From the NCBI GenBank assembly GCA_028694215.1, contig JAQUTW010000004.1:1-64000 (forward strand): a stretch of DNA of 64,000 nucleotides, given 5' to 3'. The notes beneath the pieces are model-generated. The model saw only the letters and a list, made by a program, of their open reading frames with translations, ran no database searches and had not been told where the DNA came from. The DNA is from Paludibacteraceae bacterium. Its GTDB lineage: Bacteria > Bacteroidota > Bacteroidia > Bacteroidales > Paludibacteraceae. Numbering within the stretch: the first letter of the stretch is position 1; each line of letters starts with the position of its first letter. Both the position numbers and the translations under genes were made by a program. Shown here in pieces: positions 35,403 to 43,849 of the stretch.

Positions 35403-35552
35403 ATGACTTGCAAAGAATGTAAATACTACGAAGCAAGAAACTCGTATTGTGAGTTTCAACCTTACAGCCCGAAATTTACAGCGAGTGATACTTGTTGTGG
35501 GAAGTTTCGGTCAAAAAATGAGTACAAACCAATTGAATTTATGAAACAATGA
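35403..35552 (+). CDS. 49-aa zinc-ribbon-like protein
   Basis: Too short for the ORF track. CKECKYYEARNSYCEF and DTCCGKF give a CxxC...C...CC pattern typical of small phage zinc-binding proteins. Starts 6 bp after the previous gene and shares an ATGA overlap with the next one. Confidence 0.6.
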   Translation: MTCKECKYYEARNSYCEFQPYSPKFTASDTCCGKFRSKNEYKPIEFMKQ

Positions 35553-35713
35553 TTAGCGAAGATGATATTGGCAGATCAGTGAGCCTCTGCACTCCCGAAA
35601 GGGGCTACCGATACGGTACTATAATTGGATTTGTCGAATACCAATATGCAGTTGAGTTGACAAGCGGATATGTCGTGTATGTATATTCCGACGAATTTAC
35701 GTTTGATGATTGA
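35549..35713 (+). CDS. 54-aa hypothetical protein
   Basis: Not in the ORF track. MISEDDIGRSVSLCTPERGY and a Tyr/Val-rich beta segment (YQYAVELTSGYVVYVYSDEF) suggest a small beta barrel. Overlaps the zinc-ribbon gene by 4 bp (ATGA), which supports translation. Confidence 0.55.
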   Translation: MISEDDIGRSVSLCTPERGYRYGTIIGFVEYQYAVELTSGYVVYVYSDEFTFDD

Positions 35714-35728
35714 ACCGAAATATTTTTG

Positions 35729-35736
35729 TATCTTTG
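35729..35736 (+). promoter_or_regulatory. -7 box of the putative immunity gene
   Basis: TATCTTTG, 24 bp before the ATG of the 65-aa gene, is a perfect TAnnTTTG. A TTTG lies 23 bp upstream of it (35702-35705), longer than the ideal 19 bp spacing. The small gene would have its own transcript. Confidence 0.55.
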
Positions 35737-35760
35737 TGAAACTTCTAAAACACAAAAACT

Positions 35761-35958
35761 ATGACCTACATTTCGCCAAAATTTCTAAGTGGCAAAAATC
35801 AAGAGTATTATAACTCAATGGATTTAGACGATGACTTAATCGGTCTTTATCTAACATTAGGAAGACGTAAACCTCAAAATGATTACGAACGGGAATTATT
35901 AGCTGAAATACAAAAGATGAAAGCAGAAGGTGTTGGCATTGAATTTCCTTTTAATTAG
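35761..35958 (+). CDS. 65-aa acidic protein, candidate immunity partner of the MuF-zeta protein
   Basis: 65 aa with an acidic helical core (NSMDLDDDLIGLYLTLGRRK and YERELLAEIQKMKAEGVGIE). It has its own promoter and converges on the MuF-zeta gene, overlapping its 3' end by 8 bp. Zeta toxins need a small antitoxin, and no other unassigned small gene touches this toxin. I do not recognise the family for certain, so the immunity role is inference from size, charge and position. Confidence 0.5.
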   Translation: MTYISPKFLSGKNQEYYNSMDLDDDLIGLYLTLGRRKPQNDYERELLAEIQKMKAEGVGIEFPFN

Positions 35959-37762
35959 CCTTTTCAAGAAATTTCTCATATAGTTTTTTGTCAGAGATTT
36001 CTAATTTGCCGTTTACCATTTTAAGTATCAATCTTGGCGTGCCGTTTATATTCGTGTCCCACAAATACAATTCGTCAAAAGTGTTGTTTTCAATTAATTG
36101 AGGAACAAGTTTACTGATTTCCCTATTCATATTTTTTATATACGGAAGTGGGACTTTCCTGCCTGTTTTTTCTGCTCTCAGTTTTGCAAGTTTAATACTC
36201 AAATCCGTATCAAGCGAAACATAATCCGCTCGTACAGGTTTACCCGTTTTTTGTCGTATATCAGCAACTCGTTCAGCCACTTTATTAAAAGTTCCGTCAT
36301 TGACACCGTCAATAACAACTCCTATATTTTTATCAAAAGCCTTTTTTTGAATCTGTTTACCGAGCATGGAACTTTCTTCGTGAACGAAATTGGCAGCTTT
36401 TTTAATCAATGTTTTATTTCCGCTTTTCAACATTGTTTCGTATTCAGGTATCATTGATTTTATTTTATCTGCATCTACCACCAATACACCTTTTGGGTGC
36501 GGAAGCAATCCGCTATCAACAAGCGTGCTTTTACCATTGGCAGGAGCACCGCCAAGCATATATACCACATCTGATTTTACATTGTTTGAACTTAAATAGT
36601 TGTAAACTATTTCCTTCTGAAGTTGTTGTCTTTTCTCGTTGTATATTTTATTTGAAGCAAATATGTCTTCGGTTATCAATTCTCTTTGAACAGAAATATT
36701 TATAGCGTTTATGTCAAGTCGTCCTTGCTTTGCCGATTCTATAATAGTTTCAGACATAGGAACATAATTTTTATTATTTCTAACGAAGTACGGCAGCGTT
36801 CCACGTCTTTCGGCTTCCGCTATACGGTCTGAATTTTCTCCAATCCAGCTTTTGAATCCTTCCGGCACGTCTTTCACTTCGTTTACGCTGGTAGGCGAGT
36901 TACTCCAAAACTCCTCTTTCGTTTTGAGGATTGAAACAACATAACACCGGCAGTTCGGATGCCAGCCCACAAACTGAAAATCTTTCGGATATTTCCCGGC
37001 CAATGATTCACATACTTTGCAATCGAATTTCCGTCCCGAACGTTTTACTTCAAAACCAACCACGAAATCCAATTGTTTCCAGCGTGTTTGCTCGGCAGTA
37101 CGGTATGCCATATTTATTTCTGTGCGTGCCAACCGTGCCGCCTTGTATTCGCAGTCGAGAATATCAGCGGCTTTCCCGAACTTCGTTTTGTACTCCGTTT
37201 TGAGTAGGTCAAAGTCGGAAGCATACTTTGACAACCGCTTGCTTAATGCAACGGCCGATGTTCCTTTTTCTATTCCGCTGGATATGGCAGCTTCAAGCCA
37301 TTGCTTGTAGTCTTGTGATTGATTCCACAACTTGGCCGAAAGGTTCAATCCCTTATCTTTTCGTTGTTGGAACGCTTTGAGTGCGTCTGAATTTTTCTGA
37401 TAATAGATTGCTTTCTTTTGTCCGTTAATTGTCCCCTTGTATGATCGCATTACGTCTTTGACAAGCAAGTCTTGTAGTAGGTTTGACTGTTCCCACTCTT
37501 TTGATGTCCCAGATAAAATTGTTGAACGTATGTCGGCAACGTAGTGTGACTGCAATTCCTCCAAAGCACGTTTTGTTTGCGGATAGTCAGAGAATTTGAA
37601 CGGAGTTTCTGCATCTGCCGAATATCCAGCATTGACTGCCATTTTCGCTGCTTCGTCATGATAAGTGTCGAATAATGCTTGTAGTAGAGCCGTGTATCTG
37701 TTAAGCCTTGAATTGTGTTCTGAATAGGCTTTTTTTTGATTTGGAGTGTTGATTTTAGGCAT
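35951..37762 (-). CDS. MuF minor head protein fused to a zeta-toxin kinase domain
   Basis: 603 aa on the strand opposite to its neighbours. The N-terminal part (about 1-285) is a Mu-F/SPP1-gp7 head morphogenesis domain: AARLARTEINMAYRTAEQTR, then Cys248/Cys251 and GWHPNCRC (His268, Cys271, Cys273). The C-terminal part (about 395-590) is a zeta-toxin/UNAG-kinase fold: Walker A GGAPANGKST (404-413), Asp430 and Asp432 (VVDADKIK), conserved VHEESS (460-465) and RAEKTGRKVP. MuF-toxin fusions are known in temperate phages, where the virion may carry the toxin. It is displaced about 9 kb from the portal gene. Confidence 0.87.
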   Translation of the reverse strand: MPKINTPNQKKAYSEHNSRLNRYTALLQALFDTYHDEAAKMAVNAGYSADAETPFKFSDYPQTKRALEELQSHYVADIRSTILSGTSKEWEQSNLLQDLLVKDVMRSYKGTINGQKKAIYYQKNSDALKAFQQRKDKGLNLSAKLWNQSQDYKQWLEAAISSGIEKGTSAVALSKRLSKYASDFDLLKTEYKTKFGKAADILDCEYKAARLARTEINMAYRTAEQTRWKQLDFVVGFEVKRSGRKFDCKVCESLAGKYPKDFQFVGWHPNCRCYVVSILKTKEEFWSNSPTSVNEVKDVPEGFKSWIGENSDRIAEAERRGTLPYFVRNNKNYVPMSETIIESAKQGRLDINAINISVQRELITEDIFASNKIYNEKRQQLQKEIVYNYLSSNNVKSDVVYMLGGAPANGKSTLVDSGLLPHPKGVLVVDADKIKSMIPEYETMLKSGNKTLIKKAANFVHEESSMLGKQIQKKAFDKNIGVVIDGVNDGTFNKVAERVADIRQKTGKPVRADYVSLDTDLSIKLAKLRAEKTGRKVPLPYIKNMNREISKLVPQLIENNTFDELYLWDTNINGTPRLILKMVNGKLEISDKKLYEKFLEKAN

Positions 37763-37778
37763 GTCAATGATTTTGTTG

Positions 37779-37813
37779 CAAAGTTACTAAAAAGTATGTA
37801 CCAAATACACACA
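37779..37813 (-). promoter_or_regulatory. Promoter of the MuF-zeta gene with a degenerate late-type palindrome
   Basis: On the minus strand the -7 box TAACTTTG (37779-37786) lies 17 bp before the start codon. Just upstream is GTGTGTATTTGGTACATACTT, which differs at few positions from the palindromes at P2 and P3. The spacing to the -7 box is about the same. This places the toxin gene under the same control as packaging genes. Confidence 0.65.
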
Positions 37814-37834
37814 TCGAATTGTGAAAGTTCCCAA

Positions 37835-37962
37835 AAGTTAAATCTTTGATTATGAGTAAAATAATTTGTTTTTTGTTTGGTATATTCAAACAAAATCACT
37901 ACCTTTATATCAGGAAATCAAACACTTAACTAATTAAAACAAGTCCTGAAAGGGCAAACTAA
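37835..37962 (+). promoter_or_regulatory. Repeated intergenic promoter cassette, copy E
   Basis: AAAGTTAAATCTTTGATTAT, an inverted repeat TTTGTTTG/CAAACAAA around GTATATT, -7 box TACCTTTA (37900-37907), leader CACTTAACTAATTAAAAC and mini-hairpin CCT-GAAA-GGG before the ATG. Nearly identical to copy F 10 kb downstream. Confidence 0.8.
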
Positions 37963-38154
37963 ATGGCAAAAAAAATCAAAATCAATGCAAATCGTGAAGG
38001 TTATTCAATTAACCAAATTAGAGATACAATGACAGTATCGGAACTTATTTCCGTATTACAAGATTATGACGGTGATGCGCTAATTTATCTCAGCCACGAT
38101 AACGATTACACGTTCGGTGGAATCAGAGAAGAAGACTTCGAAGAAGTCGAATAA
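37963..38154 (+). CDS. Small hypothetical protein
   Basis: 63 aa. Basic N-terminus, then a helix (MTVSELISVLQDY) and DGDALIYLSHDNDYTFGGI, resembling small phage proteins of unknown role. Behind cassette E, 21 bp before the methyltransferase. Confidence 0.6.
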   Translation: MAKKIKINANREGYSINQIRDTMTVSELISVLQDYDGDALIYLSHDNDYTFGGIREEDFEEVE

Positions 38155-38175
38155 TCTGAATAAAGTAATTAAATC

Positions 38176-39642
38176 ATGGAAAATAACATTTTTGACAGGG
38201 ATTTTTATCCAACACCGCAAGGAGTCATCGACAGTATGCTTGCATACTCAGATGTAACGAACAAAGTCGTTTTAGAGCCGTCAGCTGGAAGCGGTAACAT
38301 TGTAGAATGGTTGAACGCACACAGCGCCAAGAATGTACTTGCTTGCGAAACCAACGAAAAACTGAAAGCGATATTATCGACAAAGAAATGCGATATTATC
38401 GCTTCCGATTTCTTAACTGTAACGCCCGAACAAATCAGCCATATCGACATGATAGTGATGAATCCGCCGTTTACGGCCGATGAGAAACACATCTTGCACG
38501 CCTTTGAGGTTGCACCGGACGGCTGCGAGATAATCGCCCTGTGCAACACAAACACGCTCGATAAAGGCAGTATCTATACCGACCGCAGAAAATTGCGGGA
38601 GTTGGTCGATAAATACGGGAGTGACGAATATTTTGGCGAGTGTTTCGGACAGTCTGAAGAAAGGCGCACGAGAGCTGATATTAGTTGCGTAAGATTGTTC
38701 AAGCCGAAACAAGGCAGGATGGAGTTTGACGATTATTTTTCGATGGAAGATGACGAGAAAGAACCGCAAGCCGATGGACTTATCACATACGATTTCGTCA
38801 AGGATGCCGTAAGCAGGTACTGTGATGCTGTAAAACGATTCGATTCCGTAATGGAACAGAACAATGCTATAAACGAACTGACAAAAGGCATTGGCGGTGA
38901 CGACATAAAATTTGGTACCTACCGACCATCATCAAACAACAATTTAAGTAATAAAATCAGCCGTGAGTACTTCAAGAAAGAACTCCAAAAATCGGCTTGG
39001 AAATGGCTATTTGACAAGTTCGACATGGAAAAGTACATAACACGTGGTGTTATGAGCGACATCAACCGATTTGTCGAGCAGCAGCAGAACGTTCCTTTCA
39101 CGATTAAAAACATCTACCGAATGGTTCAGATGATTGTCGGAACTCATTCCGAGCGAATGGAAAAGGTTCTTGTCGAGGCGTTCGACAAAATTTGCTCTTT
39201 CAGCTATGAAAATTCAACCGCTGGCGAGAAATGGAAAACGAACAGCGATTATATGATTAACAAGCGCTTCATTATCCCATACATCTGCGATTATGGCCGA
39301 ATATGGAAAGAGGACTATGTTACACTGCATTATAGTTATAATAATGAGATTGATGACATTATAAAGGCTTTATGCTATCTTACAGGTTCTGACTATAACA
39401 AGGAACAAGATTTATATAATTTCATCAGGGCGATTAGACCGAAATGGGGCGAGTGGACGTATTGGAGTTTCTTCAAGATAAGGGGCTACAAGAAAGGAAC
39501 GATGCACTTTGAGTTTCAAAACGAAGAAACATGGATGGCGTTCAATAGAGAGGTCGCGCGCATCAAAGGCTGGCAACTCCCAAAATCAAGAAAAGGCAAT
39601 AAAGAAGAAAACGTTGAAAATTCACCTAAATTAAAATTTTGA
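38176..39642 (+). CDS. N6-adenine-type DNA methyltransferase with DUF4942 domain
   Basis: 488 aa. Motif I VVLEPSAGSGNIVEWL (about 31-46) binds AdoMet and motif IV NPPF (about 95-98) is catalytic. The C-terminal half (about 245-430) is DUF4942 (IKNIYRMVQMIVGTHSERME, NSDYMINKRFIIPYI). No restriction gene lies beside it, so it is likely an orphan methylase protecting phage DNA. Its target sequence is unknown. Confidence 0.87.
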   Translation: MENNIFDRDFYPTPQGVIDSMLAYSDVTNKVVLEPSAGSGNIVEWLNAHSAKNVLACETNEKLKAILSTKKCDIIASDFLTVTPEQISHIDMIVMNPPFTADEKHILHAFEVAPDGCEIIALCNTNTLDKGSIYTDRRKLRELVDKYGSDEYFGECFGQSEERRTRADISCVRLFKPKQGRMEFDDYFSMEDDEKEPQADGLITYDFVKDAVSRYCDAVKRFDSVMEQNNAINELTKGIGGDDIKFGTYRPSSNNNLSNKISREYFKKELQKSAWKWLFDKFDMEKYITRGVMSDINRFVEQQQNVPFTIKNIYRMVQMIVGTHSERMEKVLVEAFDKICSFSYENSTAGEKWKTNSDYMINKRFIIPYICDYGRIWKEDYVTLHYSYNNEIDDIIKALCYLTGSDYNKEQDLYNFIRAIRPKWGEWTYWSFFKIRGYKKGTMHFEFQNEETWMAFNREVARIKGWQLPKSRKGNKEENVENSPKLKF

Positions 39643-39644
39643 CA

Positions 39645-39809
39645 ATGGAAAACTACAAGATTGAGATTACAGAAACGTTGAGCAAAACCATTACAGTCCG
39701 GGCAAACACTTCCAGCGACGCTGAATTAAAAGTTCAGAAAAAATATTACAATGGAAAAATCGTATTAGACGCTGACGACTTCGTTTGTGTTGATTTTCGC
39801 ACAATTTAA
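39645..39809 (+). CDS. DpnD/PcfM-like small protein
   Basis: Not in the ORF track. 54 aa: YKIEITETLSKTITVRANTS, then YYNGKIVLDADDFVCVDF, the pattern of DpnD/PcfM-like proteins found in mobile elements. Two bp after the methyltransferase stop, so cotranscribed with it. Confidence 0.75.
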   Translation: MENYKIEITETLSKTITVRANTSSDAELKVQKKYYNGKIVLDADDFVCVDFRTI

Positions 39810-39824
39810 CATAAAAACATGTAT

Positions 39825-39862
39825 AAAAGTGCGTATTTAATACGCACTTTTAATTATCTTTG
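39825..39862 (+). promoter_or_regulatory. Palindromic promoter P1, upstream of the modification-packaging operon
   Basis: A perfect 27-nt palindrome, AAAAGTGCGTATT, T, then its complement (39825-39851), lies 3 bp before -7 box TATCTTTG (39855-39862). No TTTG is found at -33; the palindrome covers that site, so an activator is likely. The ATG of the next gene begins 5 bp after the -7 box, so the transcript could be leaderless. Confidence 0.75.
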
Positions 39863-39866
39863 CATT

Positions 39867-40265
39867 ATGATTTACACATCATATTTTGGAAATTTGAGAA
39901 GACTTTACAGCTCAAACGTGACACCAATAAGTGTCGCGCTATGGAAACCAAAGTTTTTCAACGGGGCATCAATCATTGAAGTTGCACCAACTCATTACAT
40001 GTTGAGTAACGCTTGCAAGATGAACGAATATCTTATCTTGTACAGCAGTATGTTGTCTGGCCTGAATGCGTTTAAAATTCTTGAACGCATAAATGAATTG
40101 TCAGAAGGCAAAGATGTTGCGTTGTGTTGCTACGAAAAGCCCGGCGATTTTTGTCATCGCCATTTATTGGCTGGGTGGCTTACAAAAGAAACTGGAGTTG
40201 AAATTATTGAATATGGAGTAGCTGAAAAACCAAAAACTCAAACACAAACCGAATTGCAATTCTAA
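39867..40265 (+). CDS. DUF488 family protein
   Basis: 132 aa from the ATG at 39867; the ORF track's earlier start lies in the promoter palindrome. YTSYFGNLRRL at the start and ALCCYEKPGDFCHRHLLAGWL match DUF488. Members are small Rossmann-like proteins of unknown chemistry, found in phages and modification islands. It shares one base with the racemase-like gene (TAATG), so the two are translationally coupled. Confidence 0.78.
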   Translation: MIYTSYFGNLRRLYSSNVTPISVALWKPKFFNGASIIEVAPTHYMLSNACKMNEYLILYSSMLSGLNAFKILERINELSEGKDVALCCYEKPGDFCHRHLLAGWLTKETGVEIIEYGVAEKPKTQTQTELQF

Positions 40266-41131
40266 TGAAAGTTTTTATTGATAAATCTGCTATTGAATCA
40301 AACATCAAAAATGCCGAACGTATCACAGGTAAGCCAATAGCTTTGATGTTCAAGGATTTCTACGAATATGTTTATCCGTGTCTTGATGTAAAAAACAATA
40401 TCCTTTCAAAGCATATTGATAATAGCGTTTGCTATTCAATCGGATGCGCTTCAACTCAAAATAATGGCTCTGTTATTAGTTGTTTTCAAGAAGCTCTTAA
40501 ATTTCATAACGATTTCGGGATTAAGAAATTTTACATACCGATAAATTCGCTTGATAATAGAGAAGGCTTTGGCTTGTACAAAGCAACGAAAATGGCTAAT
40601 GTTGTTCGCAAAATGATTCCTGATGCAGAATTGACTGCTATGATAACGTCGGGCTGTATTAATGAATATTTCCTACCTATTTCTTTTTGGAATAGTATGG
40701 ATAATGAAACTCGCTCTGCATTTAACCGTTGGAGTTTAGGTGGCAGCTTTTATCTTGGCCATGAAGAATTCTTTTCTTTTGCCGACGAGATACGAATAGG
40801 CGAGTATATGTTATTTGGGACAATCCCTTTTTGTGAAAAGAATCATTTGTTAGGTCGTAATGGAATCACGTTTAAGACGAGAGTTCTTGCTGTTTATCCT
40901 GAACGTGACGAGTTTATATGCGACTGCGGTTATTCTGTTTGCGACATTCAAAATTGCTCATTTCTTGGATTTAACAAAATAAAAAGAGCATCTGTTGATT
41001 TTGTCGATAGTTCGAGTGACTACGCAATATTTAAGGGATGCAAAGGTGTTGAGGCCGGTTATGAATTGCTATTTGTCCCAGATTACAAATCACTCGTAAA
41101 ATTAAAAAATGTCGAACATGGAATTGTGTAG
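40265..41131 (+). CDS. Alanine-racemase-like PLP enzyme
   Basis: 288 aa. Fold-type III layout: MFKDFYEYVY corresponds to the Alr VKANAYG site, making Lys30 the likely PLP lysine. IRIGEYMLFGT matches the (R)PGxxLYG strand of the barrel, and a short beta domain (KTRVLAVYPERDEF) follows. It lacks most of the Alr C-terminal domain with the second catalytic Tyr, so plain alanine racemization is doubtful. It overlaps the amidoligase gene by 23 bp. Probable role: preparing an amino acid for ligation. Confidence 0.72.
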   Translation: MKVFIDKSAIESNIKNAERITGKPIALMFKDFYEYVYPCLDVKNNILSKHIDNSVCYSIGCASTQNNGSVISCFQEALKFHNDFGIKKFYIPINSLDNREGFGLYKATKMANVVRKMIPDAELTAMITSGCINEYFLPISFWNSMDNETRSAFNRWSLGGSFYLGHEEFFSFADEIRIGEYMLFGTIPFCEKNHLLGRNGITFKTRVLAVYPERDEFICDCGYSVCDIQNCSFLGFNKIKRASVDFVDSSSDYAIFKGCKGVEAGYELLFVPDYKSLVKLKNVEHGIV

Positions 41132-43127
41132 AACGATAGGGTTTGAACTTGAAGTTGCTAATGTTGATAAAAGCAAGGTAACGCTTCCTGAAGGATATTC
41201 GTGGAGTGAAGATGAAACGATTGTCAACACGAATGGCAAAATCGTAAAGAGCCGTACATCTTTATTTGGTGGAGAATTGAACACAAGACCGATGTCTTTA
41301 TGTCAGAGCGATAGGGACGAATTTCGTAACGTTGTCAAGCAGATATTTGAAAATGGTGGACGTAACACTTGGAACAAAGGTTTTGACGGACACATCTACG
41401 CCGGCGATTTGTCGATAGACCAATTGAAGAATGTTTTTTTGTTAAGCTACTATACGTCTGTTTTTATTAAGGAATATGCCGATATGGGTGGCTGGCTTGA
41501 ATACAGCACGCAGGCACCAACTCCTACGCTTGAGTTCGTTAAAAAAGTAAGATGTTCTACCAATTTTAGCGAACTTGAAAACGTGTTCGCAAATTCGTCT
41601 GTTAAAGGATATGTTAGGCACATCATAAACATAACCTCTTACTACAAGCATAAGACGATAGAGTTTCGCATCTTTAATCCGACAGAGGATTTTGCAGATA
41701 TAGAAGCATCTGCGTTGTTTATGTTTCGATTTTTGAATTACGCTATTTCACATACGGAAGAAGATTTCAAACAGATTGGTACGATGGATGACTTCAAACG
41801 TGAATTGAAGCTGCATTATCCGCTTGCAAAAAAGATAGCACCGTTGATTTTTTCAGGCGACCAAACTTCCGAACGTGATAGAACCGTTTCTCGTGCTTAT
41901 CCTCTTTCAAGCCCTATCATTAAAATGATAGTCGAAGAAAGTGATGATGAGTTGGCAATCGTCAATCCGTTTTTGTATTCATCTGAATTGAGTTTGTACA
42001 AGCGCAAAAAACTGACGATTTACAATAGTGATGAATTAAACCACATCATTTATCTGCTTGCGATAGGCGATTTAAGGCTTAAATACAACGGAAAATTTTC
42101 ATTTTTCGAAGACTACAATTCGTCAGATGCAGAAACGCAACTTTCGTTGCTCTTTATCATGCACCGATTGAAAAACTATTTGAGTGAAAGCGAATTTGAC
42201 CGTAATACACTTGAAGCGTATAAAGCGAAGTTGCCTGAAAGCATAGAAAAACTGCGGTCTGTATCAAGTGAGCTTGTCAAAATGTTTTCTCAATGCCGGT
42301 ACGTCAATGGAACGGTAGAAGATGCTATCGAAAATGAAAAGTGCATTTTTTGGCAGTACAACAACAATTCAAAGGCTCGTTCAACGGTGTTTTTTGTGCG
42401 CAAATACACTAATTACGATTTGGAGTACGAAGAACGGTTGCCGGATTATTACAATTTGCTTGAACGGTTGTCAGGAGAACAACATTTTCTAATGGTAAGC
42501 GCAAATGAGTATTTGCCATTAAAGAAAATCGGTAAAAAAGGTAAGCAATTTTTTTACTCAAACAAGGATTCAAAGAAAGTGATTACTACGAGCACGGAAG
42601 CGTACAAAAACGTGTCTGTTTTAGTTCCGCCTGACGATTTATCCATAAACGATGTAAAGTTGCTTAAAATCGCTCAATTTGCGCCAAAAGATTTTATCGA
42701 AATACAGCGGTTGTTTGTAAAAAAAGTAGATAAAGTGTCTATTGCTAACGTTGCGTTTCTCGTAATGTATGACAAGTATTGTCTTGGTGGTTTCGCATTT
42801 TCTTTTCCGAAAGACCGTTCGTATGATTTGTGGCTGTTAAGTGATTTCGCAACGAACAACAAAGTGTACAGATTGAGCAAACTTATACTTTTGTGCATTA
42901 AGTCAGAGCTAACTAAAAAAGCATTGCAACGCTACATGAAGCGTTCCGTTGAAACAATTTACACGAAAGCATATACCACCAATCCGGTAAGTATGAAATA
43001 TCGTGGATTGTTCAACAAGGTAAAGTTGGATGAGCCTAAAAAGTATTTGAAGTATGAAACCGTGCTTGGCACTTGCGGAAATGCCGCACAAATTATTGAT
43101 GAATACCAAAAAATAATAAAAAGATGA
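41109..43127 (+). CDS. Amidoligase fused to a Mom-like GNAT domain
   Basis: 672 aa. The N-terminal 250 residues are an amidoligase (glutamine-synthetase-like COOH-NH2 ligase): IGFELEVANV, FGGELNTRPM, DGHIYAGDLS (in place of the common HVHVG) and TIEFRIFNPT. A middle helical part follows. Residues about 505-640 resemble phage Mom-like GNAT proteins: FLVMYDKYCLGGFAFS, LLSDFATNNKVYRLSKLI and NPVSMKYRGLF. Mom modifies adenine in Mu DNA. Fusion of ligase and GNAT suggests an amino-acid-derived group is made and moved onto a target. Confidence 0.7.
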   Translation: MSNMELCRTIGFELEVANVDKSKVTLPEGYSWSEDETIVNTNGKIVKSRTSLFGGELNTRPMSLCQSDRDEFRNVVKQIFENGGRNTWNKGFDGHIYAGDLSIDQLKNVFLLSYYTSVFIKEYADMGGWLEYSTQAPTPTLEFVKKVRCSTNFSELENVFANSSVKGYVRHIINITSYYKHKTIEFRIFNPTEDFADIEASALFMFRFLNYAISHTEEDFKQIGTMDDFKRELKLHYPLAKKIAPLIFSGDQTSERDRTVSRAYPLSSPIIKMIVEESDDELAIVNPFLYSSELSLYKRKKLTIYNSDELNHIIYLLAIGDLRLKYNGKFSFFEDYNSSDAETQLSLLFIMHRLKNYLSESEFDRNTLEAYKAKLPESIEKLRSVSSELVKMFSQCRYVNGTVEDAIENEKCIFWQYNNNSKARSTVFFVRKYTNYDLEYEERLPDYYNLLERLSGEQHFLMVSANEYLPLKKIGKKGKQFFYSNKDSKKVITTSTEAYKNVSVLVPPDDLSINDVKLLKIAQFAPKDFIEIQRLFVKKVDKVSIANVAFLVMYDKYCLGGFAFSFPKDRSYDLWLLSDFATNNKVYRLSKLILLCIKSELTKKALQRYMKRSVETIYTKAYTTNPVSMKYRGLFNKVKLDEPKKYLKYETVLGTCGNAAQIIDEYQKIIKR

Positions 43128-43849
43128 GCAGTGAAAAATGGAAGTTCGCACATATCAACGTAGAAGAGATTGTGCCGGCTAAAGAAAATGCCAATAAAAT
43201 GTCTGATGCCGATTTCGACCAACTTGTAAAAAACATCAAGAAAAGTGGTGGCTTGTCTGGTGCTATTACGTGCTACAAGCGTTCGGAAGATGGCAAGTTT
43301 GTTTTGATTAGCGGACATCACCGTTTTAGGGCGTGCGTGAAACTTTGTTATCCAACCGTTCCTGTCGTTTATGCTGATGAGGCAGATATGGATAAAGACG
43401 AAATTATTGCTTTGCAGTTGTCGCACAATTCGCTTCACGGCGAAGATAATAAAGGCATATTGAAACGATTATTTGATGAAATCGAAAGCATTGATTACAA
43501 GGAGTTCGCACATATCAACGTAGATGAGATTGGCTCTATTGATACGTTTAACGCGTCTCTTGTCCCGCTTGCCGAGCATTACAGCGTTTCGTTCGTTCTG
43601 TATAAGAATGATATGAATTTGATTGACGAACTGATTGGAAACGTGTCGGAGCAGATAAACAAGTCGGATGTAGTGATACTCGCAAATCAAGACAACACGG
43701 AAGATATGCTTATGGAGTTGTCGAAACGTGTGGCAAACAAGTATGATATTAAGTCATCGCACATTGCGTTTTCAAAGATTTTACAACTTGCCAAAAAACA
43801 ATTTGACTATGAAAATCAACAAGGTTTGGATAGTAACGACAAGTCGTGA
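43124..43849 (+). CDS. ParB/sulfiredoxin-fold protein
   Basis: 241 aa. FAHINVEEIVPAKENANKM and ISGHHRFRACVKL are the two boxes of the ParB N-terminal domain (about 8-105). The C-terminal half is helical and unlike chromosome-partition ParB. A 30-bp piece of the 5' end recurs 360 bp later, repeating FAHINVDEI within the protein. In phage modification clusters ParB/Srx domains bind nucleotides or act as kinases. 4-bp overlap with the amidoligase, 41-bp overlap with the ATP-grasp gene. Confidence 0.8.
   Translation: MSSEKWKFAHINVEEIVPAKENANKMSDADFDQLVKNIKKSGGLSGAITCYKRSEDGKFVLISGHHRFRACVKLCYPTVPVVYADEADMDKDEIIALQLSHNSLHGEDNKGILKRLFDEIESIDYKEFAHINVDEIGSIDTFNASLVPLAEHYSVSFVLYKNDMNLIDELIGNVSEQINKSDVVILANQDNTEDMLMELSKRVANKYDIKSSHIAFSKILQLAKKQFDYENQQGLDSNDKS

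Noticed and set aside
38176-39642. Complete restriction-modification system with the HsdR-N-like gene
   Set aside because: The methylase is 13 kb away, on the other strand, and is a DUF4942 type without HsdS; no pairing is supported.
43143-43532. Repeat in the ParB gene as a CRISPR-like array
   Set aside because: Only two copies, 360 bp apart and in coding frame. No CRISPR array was seen anywhere in the window.
43124-43849. ParB as plasmid-type partition protein
   Set aside because: No ParA neighbour, no HTH partition domain, and it sits inside the enzyme cassette.
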